From positions 1 through 61,662 of the forward strand of contig NZ_JADKCX010000037.1 of NCBI RefSeq assembly GCF_016718685.1: 61,662 nt of DNA. The letters are read 5' to 3'. This stretch comes from Haliscomenobacter sp. GTDB taxonomy: Bacteria; Bacteroidota; Bacteroidia; Chitinophagales; Saprospiraceae. The translations under genes were made by a program, and so were the position numbers. Every line of letters begins with the position of its first letter. The first letter of the stretch is position 1. This document shows, piece by piece, positions 16,243-22,576 of this stretch. The notes below the pieces were generated by a model. That model saw only the letters and a list, made by a program, of their open reading frames with translations, made no database searches and was not told where the DNA came from.

Positions 16243-17769
16243 ATGAGAACAATGAAAAAGATGTTGATCTTCTCCGGTCTCATTTCCCTGGCAGTCACAG
16301 GGACCGCCCTTGGAATTTACAACTTTATTCAGAACAAAGCATCCATCAAAATTGAACACGTCAACAGCACTCCTGCGGCCAAAGCGGTGTATACGTTGAA
16401 CGGCAAAGGCGAAATGGTGCCCTTGGATTTCACCCAGGTTGCGGCCAAAGTAATGGATGCGGTGGTGCACATCAAATCAACCCATGTTCGGTCTGCCGCC
16501 AATCGAGCAAATCCCAATCCATTCGGCGACATGTTTCCGAACGACGATCTGTTCAATGACTTTTTTGGAAAACGTTATCAATTCCGCCCAGAGGAAATTC
16601 CTCAACAGGGTAGAAAACCTGAGGTGCAAGTCGGGCAAGGCAGTGGGGTGATCATCAACCAGGATGGGTACATCATTACCAATAACCATGTCATTGCGGA
16701 TGCCGATGATTTGGAAGTCACCCTGCACGACAACCGTACCTATAAAGCCACCGTCATCGGAACAGACCCGAGTACGGATCTGGCGCTGATTCAAATCAAA
16801 GAAAAAGGCTTGCCCAGTTTGCCCTTCGTCAATTCGGATGAGGTAAAAGTTGGCGAGTGGGTGATGGCGGTCGGTAATCCTTTTAACCTTACCTCTACGG
16901 TTACAGCAGGAATTGTCAGTGCCAAAGGGCGCAACATCAATATTTTAAAAGAACAATTTGCGGTTGAGAGCTTCATCCAGACCGATGCCGCCATCAATCC
17001 TGGCAATAGTGGCGGGGCATTGGTCAATTTGGAAGGTGCGCTGATTGGCATCAATACCGCCATCGCCAGTCCAACCGGAGCCTATTCCGGATATGGTTTT
17101 GCGGTACCCAGCAACATTGTGAGTAAAGTGGTGGAAGACTTGTTGCGATTTGGTACCGTTCAACGCGGGGTGCTTGGGGTCATGATTCGCACTGTTGATG
17201 GCAATCTGAAAAAGGAAAAAAATCTGGAAACTACAGCTGGAGCCTATGTAGATAGCCTGATGGAAAAAAGTGCAGCGGCTGCGGCAGGTATCAAACCCGG
17301 AGACGTCATTGTAGCGGTAAATGAGCAAAAGGTGCAAAGCTCGCCGGAATTGCAAGAGGCGATTGCCCGCCACCGTCCGGGTGATGTCGTCAACATCGTG
17401 GTGAACCGCAAAGGGCAAGAAAAAGAATTTAAAGTGACCTTGAATAACCGTAAAGGCAACACTGCCCTGGTTAAGAATGATCAGCCTGAAGTATTGGACC
17501 TGCTCGGTGCAGATTTTGAGACGCTGGATAGCAAAACCGCTAAAAAACTGGACATCAGCGGCGGGGTAAAAGTAAAAGCGCTCAATGCTGGAAAACTGAG
17601 CAAAAGCACCGACATGCGCGAAGGGTTCATCATCACCAAAGTGGATGGTCAAACCGTAACCAACGTTGATGAACTTACCAGGATACTTGGCAAAAAGAAA
17701 GGCGGAGTAATGCTGGAAGGGGTATATGAAGACCTGCCCGGGGAGTATTATTACGCATTTGGAATGTGA
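16243..17769 (+). CDS. degP: HtrA/Do-family periplasmic serine protease with two PDZ domains
   Basis: A 508-residue envelope quality-control protease and chaperone. The N-terminus (MRTMKKMLIFSGLISLAVTG) is a membrane or signal segment; the start could also be 16252. The trypsin-like domain (about 60-310) has the catalytic triad His149 in ITNNHVIA, Asp179 in DPSTDLALIQI and Ser256 in INPGNSGGAL. PDZ1 follows at about 310-410 (KSAAAAAGIKPGDVIVAVN) and a degenerate PDZ2 at about 425-508 (MREGFIITKVDGQTV). A short Phe/Asn-rich LA-like loop (FGDMFPNDDLFNDFFG) precedes the His. DegQ or DegS could equally serve as names; the two PDZ domains argue for the DegP/Q class. It is convergent with the biotin carboxylase gene. 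Confidence 0.93.
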   Translation: MRTMKKMLIFSGLISLAVTGTALGIYNFIQNKASIKIEHVNSTPAAKAVYTLNGKGEMVPLDFTQVAAKVMDAVVHIKSTHVRSAANRANPNPFGDMFPNDDLFNDFFGKRYQFRPEEIPQQGRKPEVQVGQGSGVIINQDGYIITNNHVIADADDLEVTLHDNRTYKATVIGTDPSTDLALIQIKEKGLPSLPFVNSDEVKVGEWVMAVGNPFNLTSTVTAGIVSAKGRNINILKEQFAVESFIQTDAAINPGNSGGALVNLEGALIGINTAIASPTGAYSGYGFAVPSNIVSKVVEDLLRFGTVQRGVLGVMIRTVDGNLKKEKNLETTAGAYVDSLMEKSAAAAAGIKPGDVIVAVNEQKVQSSPELQEAIARHRPGDVVNIVVNRKGQEKEFKVTLNNRKGNTALVKNDQPEVLDLLGADFETLDSKTAKKLDISGGVKVKALNAGKLSKSTDMREGFIITKVDGQTVTNVDELTRILGKKKGGVMLEGVYEDLPGEYYYAFGM

Positions 17770-17846
17770 TCAACATGAGGTGTCTTGAATTTTGAAAAAG
17801 ACCGTAAAAGTTTAGCACCCGCCTACGGCGGAAAATATAGCGATGA

Positions 17847-17931
17847 TTTCACCACAGATGGCCACAGATTCACACAGATTTTATAGATATGACATAAAAT
17901 CTGTGTGAATCTGTGGCCATCTGTGGTGAAA
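17847..17931. repeat. Perfect 38-bp intergenic hairpin, family D
   Basis: Positions 17847-17884 are the exact reverse complement of 17894-17931, with the 9-nt loop AGATATGAC. The arm contains ACCACAGATGGCCACAGATT. It lies between the convergent htrA and biotin carboxylase genes. A small CCGCC-TAC-GGCGG stem precedes it at 17819-17831. Confidence 0.92.
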
Positions 17932-17954
17932 AATCCAAGAATGGCTTAGGTTAT

Positions 17955-19189
17955 TTACCGCTGCGTATACCATTCCACGCCCCCTGGATCAGGAACCATC
18001 AGCTGTCGCTTGTGGTGATACAATACTTCCAAAGCCAAACGTGCGGCAACTTCAATTTCAGCGTGTTGTTGGGCCTGAATACCTTCCGGAGAATAATAAT
18101 TTTTGACAAAACCCGTGTCAAACTTACCACTAATAAAGGCATCGTGCTGACAAACAAAACGCCCGAAGGGTAGGGTAGTGGCCACGCCTTCAATCTGGTA
18201 CATGCTGATCGCTTCCAGCATACGTTTGATGGCTGCTTCGCGGGTCACGCCCCAAACCGCCAACTTAGCCAGCATGGGGTCGTAATAAATGGGGACTTCC
18301 ATACCTTCTTCAATGCCATCGTCTACCCGAATGTATTCCCCTTCCGGGCGACGGTAACGCTGCAATTTGCCCACACTGGGTAAAAAATTGTTCAAGGGAT
18401 CTTCGGCACACACCCGCAACTCGATGGCGTGTCCATGAATACGGAGATCCTCTTGGGTAAAAGACAATACTTCTCCTCGGGCAACGCGGATTTGCTGCTC
18501 TACCAGGTCTAGACCTGTAATGAGTTCTGTTACTGGATGCTCAACTTGCAAGCGGGTATTCATCTCCAAAAAGTAAAAATTGAGCCCCGCATCAACCAAA
18601 AACTCTACCGTACCTGCGCCCAGGTATTGACAAGACCGCGCCACATTTACGGCAGCTTCACCCATGGCCTTGCGGATTTCGGGGGTAAGTACTGCGGATG
18701 GAGCCTCTTCAACCACTTTTTGGTGGCGGCGTTGGATGCTGCATTCCCGTTCAAAAAGGTACACCACATTGCCGTGGGCATCGGCCAGTACTTGTATTTC
18801 AATGTGCCGGGGTTCAGTGACGTATTTTTCGATAAAAACCGAACCGTCCCCAAATGCAGAAGTCGCTTCACTGATGGCACGGGCCATTTGCTCTGCGAGT
18901 TCCGCTTCGTTTTCGACTACCCGCATGCCTTTTCCGCCACCACCAGCCGAAGCTTTGATCAAGATGGGGTAGCCAACGGTTTGGGCTATGATTTTGGCTT
19001 CTTCCACATCACTAACGGAATGGTCGACACCGGGCACCATGGCAACACTGCTTCGTCAGCAAAACGAACGTGCGGAGCGTTTCGATCGGCTTCTGAATAG
19101 ACAGCAACAGTTTGGATGCCCATTTTTCGGGCGCTGCGCATTACCCTTAAAGCAATTTCACCTCGATTGGCAATGAGTATTTTTTTCAT
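17955..19189 (-). pseudogene. accC: Biotin carboxylase subunit of acyl-CoA carboxylase, internally deleted
   Basis: The family catalyses ATP-dependent carboxylation of biotin on its carrier protein. From the start at 19189 the frame reads MKKILIANRGEIALRVMRSA to HVRFADEAV and then leaves frame. From 19040 a second frame resumes at MVPGVDHSVSDVEEAK and continues to the stop at 17955 with ASAGGGGKGMRVV, FIEKYV, ECSIQRRHQK and EMNTRLQVEHPVTE. Compared with normal AccC, about 75-80 codons between ADEAV and MVPGV are missing. These include the HPGYGFLSEN segment and the ATP-binding Lys equivalent to E. coli K116, so the encoded protein would be inactive. Everything else is well preserved, so an assembly deletion is at least as likely as true loss. 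No biotinyl domain is attached. Confidence 0.88.
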
Positions 19190-19329
19190 AAATGGGTCAA
19201 TCATTTGATCGGGTGTAAACTAAAAAAAATATCCTTTCCCCCCAAATGATACTTGTCAATGCAAATAGTGAGAGAAATTTGATAGATTTTTAATAAAAAA
19301 TTATGGACAAGTTGTTTTGTAAAAAATTG

Positions 19330-19420
19330 AATGTCAATAATTTATTTTTTATTCTTTTTGAGAGTAATACTTCGAAAGTGTAAAAAGTACACATTCTTGA
19401 CATTTTTCTCTTGACATTTT
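19330..19420. promoter_or_regulatory. Cluster of TTGACATT motifs upstream of biotin carboxylase
   Basis: AATGTCAA at 19330-19337 is one copy in reverse orientation. TTGACATTTT is at 19397-19406 and again at 19411-19420, 14 nt apart, the same arrangement as at 16064-16086. The core also forms the inverted repeat at 2025-2053. Either an operator or a repeated -33 element is possible. Confidence 0.4.
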
Positions 19421-19441
19421 AGAATCCTTATTCTATTTTTG
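19411..19441 (+). promoter_or_regulatory. Promoter for candidate small RNA
   Basis: TTGA (19411-19414), exactly 19 nt, then TATTTTTG (19434-19441) fits the Bacteroidota TTG-N19-TAnnTTTG pattern. It also fits TTGACA-N17-TATTTT. No plus-strand gene follows; a terminator lies 32 nt downstream. Confidence 0.5.
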
Positions 19442-19448
19442 TGCTACA

Positions 19449-19503
19449 GTATTTTACAGTGTTCTATTGGGGGCTGTCCGTTTGAGGGCAGCTTTTTCTT
19501 TTT
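19449..19503 (+). ncRNA. Candidate short non-coding RNA with intrinsic terminator
   Basis: A predicted transcript of about 55 nt starts some 7 nt after the -7 box at 19434-19441. It ends at the hairpin GCTGTCC-GTTTGA-GGGCAGC (19473-19492, one G:U pair) followed by TTTTTCTTTTT (19493-19503). The T-run is on the plus strand only, while both flanking genes (accC and nhaD) are on the minus strand, so the terminator is not explained by them. No open reading frame of note fits inside. Beyond it, AACGAGCAGC (19517-19526) and GCTGCTCGTT (19550-19559) form a second stem just past the nhaD stop. The rest of the 19190-19574 gap is AT-rich with nothing recognised. The RNA itself is a prediction. Confidence 0.4.
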
Positions 19504-19574
19504 ATAGGCATTTGTAAACGAGCAGCCACCATTTTTCTTGCCAACAGTTGCTGCTCGTTCACAATCGTTTAAGT

Positions 19575-20885
19575 CTAATGGCTCATCAAATAATAGGCTC
19601 CAATCCCGCACAGATAACCGACCAATGCATAGATGGAGATGTGGCGCATGTACCACAAAAAGTCAATTTTTAAAATCCCCATGGAAGCTACTCCTGCAGC
19701 GGAACCAATGATCAGAATACTTCCCCCGGTACCAGCGCAATAGGCCAATGATTCCCAGAAGGGGTGATCCATCGGATAAGTGGACAAATCGTACATGCCC
19801 ATCGCGGCAGCTACCAGTGGAACATTGTCGACGATCGAAGAAAGCAGACCAATGATGGTGTTGATGAGGTAAATGTTTCCAATCGATTGATTGAGAACAT
19901 TAGCAGCGAGTTTGAGGTGCCCGGATGCATCTAAAGCACCTACCGCCAATAAAATCCCCAGAAAAAAGAGGATGCTGGGCGTGTCAATGCGGTGCAACAT
20001 CGCTGCAACGGAATATTCTTTTTGGATTTCTTCCTCCCGATAACGGTGCAAATATTCAGTAATGTACCAAAGTAGTCCAAGCGACAACAAAATCCCCATG
20101 TAGGGAGGGAAATGGGTTATGTTTTTAAATATGGGCACCGAAAGCAGGGCTACACCGCCCAAAACAAACATCAGCTGTTTTTCCCAGGGAGAAAAAATTC
20201 GACTGGTTTTGAGGTCTTCCTCGCTCATTTCCCGTGATTCCATTTTCCCTTTCAGGTAAAAACTGGCCATCAACAGTGGAACCAACAAACTCACAACGGA
20301 AGGAAGGAATATGGCTTTCATAATGGCAATCGTAGACACTTGACCGCCAATCCACAACATGATGGTTGTGACATCGCCAATGGGCGACCATGCTCCGCCC
20401 GCATTGGCGGCCATGATCACAAAGCCCCCCAATAACCAGGCGTTTTCTTTCTTTTTAACCAGGCGTCGGAGCAACGCACACATGATGATCGCCGTCGTCA
20501 TGTTGTCCAATGCTGCCGAAAGGAAAAAAGTGACCCAGGAAATGATCCAGATGAGCCGAATGCGGTCGGTTGTCGTGATTCGGTCGGTTATGACCCGGAA
20601 ACCATCGTGCGCATCCACCAATTCTACAATGGTCATGGCACCGAGCAGGAAAAAGAGGATACCAGCAATTTCACCCAGGTGTTCAAAAAGCTGGTGCTCT
20701 AAATAAACCGTGGAACTTTCCGTTACGCCCGCACTTGCTGGCATGGAGGAAAAACCATAAGCCAAAACCAACCAGCAAAATACACCAGTCAACATGGCGG
20801 AGGCGGCTTTGTCCAACTTTAGTGGATGCTCCAAGGCAATTAAAGTGTAGCCAATAACAAACACAATTACAATCAGAATAGACAT
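19575..20885 (-). CDS. nhaD: NhaD-type sodium:proton antiporter
   Basis: A 436-residue inner-membrane antiporter of the ion transporter (ArsB/NhaD) superfamily that expels Na+ or Li+ for H+. About 11-12 hydrophobic segments are visible. Conserved NhaD features are FFLLGAMTIVELVDAHDGF, FLSAALDNMTTAIIM, ANAGGAWSPIGDVTTIMLW, SSIVDNVPLVAAAMGM and GTGGSILIIGSAAGVA. The paired DNMT and DNVP half-helix motifs with the Asp and Thr residues are typical of the family's ion site. The start at 20885 (MSILIVIVFVIGY) opens directly into the first helix. A CBS-domain gene lies 103 nt upstream on the same strand. The gene is intact. Confidence 0.94.
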   Translation of the reverse strand: MSILIVIVFVIGYTLIALEHPLKLDKAASAMLTGVFCWLVLAYGFSSMPASAGVTESSTVYLEHQLFEHLGEIAGILFFLLGAMTIVELVDAHDGFRVITDRITTTDRIRLIWIISWVTFFLSAALDNMTTAIIMCALLRRLVKKKENAWLLGGFVIMAANAGGAWSPIGDVTTIMLWIGGQVSTIAIMKAIFLPSVVSLLVPLLMASFYLKGKMESREMSEEDLKTSRIFSPWEKQLMFVLGGVALLSVPIFKNITHFPPYMGILLSLGLLWYITEYLHRYREEEIQKEYSVAAMLHRIDTPSILFFLGILLAVGALDASGHLKLAANVLNQSIGNIYLINTIIGLLSSIVDNVPLVAAAMGMYDLSTYPMDHPFWESLAYCAGTGGSILIIGSAAGVASMGILKIDFLWYMRHISIYALVGYLCGIGAYYLMSH

Positions 20886-20927
20886 AGGTAAAGGTGTTGA
20901 AAGGATGGAGGTAATAAATATAGGTTA

Positions 20928-20960
20928 GGCCCCTAACGCACATGCTGTGCGTTTGGGGCT
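20928..20960 (-). terminator. Stem-loop between CBS gene and nhaD
   Basis: GGCCCCTAACGCAC (20928-20941) pairs with GTGCGTTTGGGGCT (20947-20960) with one internal mismatch and a 5-nt loop. No T-run follows on the minus strand, so it may be an RNA-processing or attenuating stem rather than a full terminator. Confidence 0.4.
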
Positions 20961-20988
20961 ATAAATAAGAAGCTTGGATGTGTACGGA

Positions 20989-21423
20989 TCATTGACCAGT
21001 AATGTAAGCTTCCAAATATCTGATTTGTTGATCCTGAGCCTGGATGATGGCGGTCACGATGTCGCCAATGCTCAGCATACCAATGACCTCTTGGTTTTCC
21101 ATCACCGGGAGGTGGCGGATGCGTTTTTCTGAAAATAGGGTCATACAATCTTCGATGTCCATATCGGGAGACACCGTAAATACATTGGCAGTCATGACTT
21201 CCGTGACGGGCGTACTTTTTGCTTTGCGCCCAACAATGATGCCTTTGCGCGCGTAATCTCTTTCCGAAAAAATACCAATCAACTGATCTCCATCCATCAC
21301 CAATACCGCACCAATCCCTTGTTGCGACATTAATGCAAGGGCGTCAATTACCATGTGGTCAGGTCGGACACTCCAAACCGAATTGATTTTTTTGTTGTCT
21401 AGCAAACGGCGTACGGATAACAT
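20989..21423 (-). CDS. Stand-alone CBS-domain-pair protein
   Basis: A 144-residue cytosolic Bateman module made only of two CBS domains (about 8-62 and 72-130). CBS pairs bind adenine nucleotides and regulate a partner protein. Typical segments are DALALMSQQGIGAVLVMDG, LIGIFSERDYARKGI, TANVFTVSPDMDIEDCMTL and RIRHLPVMENQEVIGMLS. No enzymatic or transport domain is fused. It is transcribed in the same direction as nhaD, 103 nt upstream, which suggests that it may sense nucleotide or ionic state for the antiporter; this is inference. A palindromic repeat lies 29 nt before the start. Confidence 0.92.
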   Translation of the reverse strand: MLSVRRLLDNKKINSVWSVRPDHMVIDALALMSQQGIGAVLVMDGDQLIGIFSERDYARKGIIVGRKAKSTPVTEVMTANVFTVSPDMDIEDCMTLFSEKRIRHLPVMENQEVIGMLSIGDIVTAIIQAQDQQIRYLEAYITGQ

Positions 21424-21451
21424 AGCAGCGCATGTTTAAATTGGGAGAATT

Positions 21452-21472
21452 GGATTAAATTTGGTTTAATCC
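21452..21472. promoter_or_regulatory. Palindrome upstream of CBS-nhaD genes, candidate operator
   Basis: GGATTAAA (21452-21459), TTTGG and TTTAATCC (21465-21472) form a perfect 8-bp inverted repeat, 29 bp from the CBS gene start at 21423 and 221 bp from the divergent superoxide dismutase gene. The rest of the 21424-21692 gap is AT-rich; TATATTTA at 21630-21637 is a weak -7 box for the dismutase. Confidence 0.4.
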
Positions 21473-21692
21473 GATTTTGATTCATAATAATAATGATAGT
21501 TTTTGGTTTGATAAAATTAATTCTGTAAAAATTGATAGAAGGTAAAATTTAATGCAAGCGATATGGGGCATTGAGTGAAGATTTGTGTGGATTTTTTTTT
21601 CAAAAATCGAATGAAATCTCCAAGCTGTTTATATTTAGTCCTGGATAGAACTCCTCTTGACCGGAGACTGTTTCATCAATAAAGAACCACCA

Positions 21693-22433
21693 ATGGATAA
21701 GCGAAATTTTTTGAGAACGGGTTTATTAGTCGCAGCAGCATCCCTGCTCAAACCACGGAATGTATGGGCTGATCGGGCATTAGCACCCGATTTTGACAAC
21801 AATGACGAGGAGCAAACTGGGCCATTTGCTTTGGCCCCCTTGGCTTTTGCCAATGACGCCCTCGAGCCTCACTTTGATAAAATGACCATGGAAATTCACC
21901 ATGATCGGCACCACAACGCCTATGTGACCAACCTGAACAAGGCCGTGGCGGGAACAGCTTTTGCCACAATGAGCATCGAACAGGTGCTGAGCAATGTTAC
22001 CACCAAACAACCCGCCATCCGCAACAATGGCGGTGGGCATTTCAACCATACCCTATTCTGGTCTTTACTTTCTCCACAAGGTGGCGGAACACCTACTGGG
22101 AATGTGGCCAATGCCATTAGTACCAAGTACGGTAGCTTTGACAAGTTTAAAGAAACCTTCACCGCCGAAGCGACCGGACGATTTGGTTCGGGTTGGGCCT
22201 GGTTGAGTGTCAACAGCAAGGGAGAAATCTTCATCAGCTCAACCCCCAATCAAGACAACCCATTGATGAGCAAAATTGTTAAAAAACAGGCGGGTACGCC
22301 GCTGCTTGGACTTGACGTTTGGGAACACGCCTATTACCTGAAATATCAGAACAAAAGGGCCGATTACATCAAAGCCTTTTGGAACGTCTTGAATTGGACA
22401 GAGGTAGAAAAGCGGTACAACGCCGCGAAATAA
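21693..22433 (+). CDS. sodA: Exported Fe/Mn superoxide dismutase
   Basis: A 246-residue enzyme that dismutates superoxide to H2O2 and O2. The start at 21693 (MDKRNFLRTGLLVAAASLL) gives an N-terminal export signal of about 26 residues with a KRNFLR n-region, a Tat-like variant lacking the second consecutive Arg, so periplasmic location is likely. The metal ligands are all present: His69 in MEIHHDRHH, His119 in GHFNHTLFW, Asp208 and His212 in LDVWEHAYY. GGGHFNH and TPNQDNPL resemble manganese or cambialistic members more than strictly iron ones. A hairpin repeat and the copper ATPase gene follow on the same strand. Confidence 0.94.
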   Translation: MDKRNFLRTGLLVAAASLLKPRNVWADRALAPDFDNNDEEQTGPFALAPLAFANDALEPHFDKMTMEIHHDRHHNAYVTNLNKAVAGTAFATMSIEQVLSNVTTKQPAIRNNGGGHFNHTLFWSLLSPQGGGTPTGNVANAISTKYGSFDKFKETFTAEATGRFGSGWAWLSVNSKGEIFISSTPNQDNPLMSKIVKKQAGTPLLGLDVWEHAYYLKYQNKRADYIKAFWNVLNWTEVEKRYNAAK

Positions 22434-22442
22434 TAAAAATAT

Positions 22443-22523
22443 TTTCCCGCAGATCGCGCAGATTTACGCAAATTTTCTTCAAAAGGACATTAATCTGCGG
22501 AAATCTGCGCGATCTGCGGGAAA
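22443..22523. repeat. Intergenic hairpin repeat, family E
   Basis: The 32-nt arms 22443-22474 and 22492-22523 are reverse complements with two G:T-type mismatches; the arm contains CCCGCAGATCGCGCAGATTT. It starts 10 nt after the superoxide dismutase stop and precedes copA. Its CAGATT phrasing resembles family D without being homologous base for base. Confidence 0.85.
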
Positions 22524-22576
22524 AAATAAACTCGCCCAAGGCGAGGTGTTAAACTTGTACAAACACTTGTCAACCA

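Noticed and set aside
16945..17652. 235-codon minus-strand open frame
   Set aside because: Antisense to the HtrA protease, which has an intact catalytic triad.
22319..22552. Short plus-strand frame over the end of sodA and hairpin E
   Set aside because: It reads another frame of the dismutase gene and then runs through hairpin E, giving Arg-rich low-complexity sequence. Not a gene.
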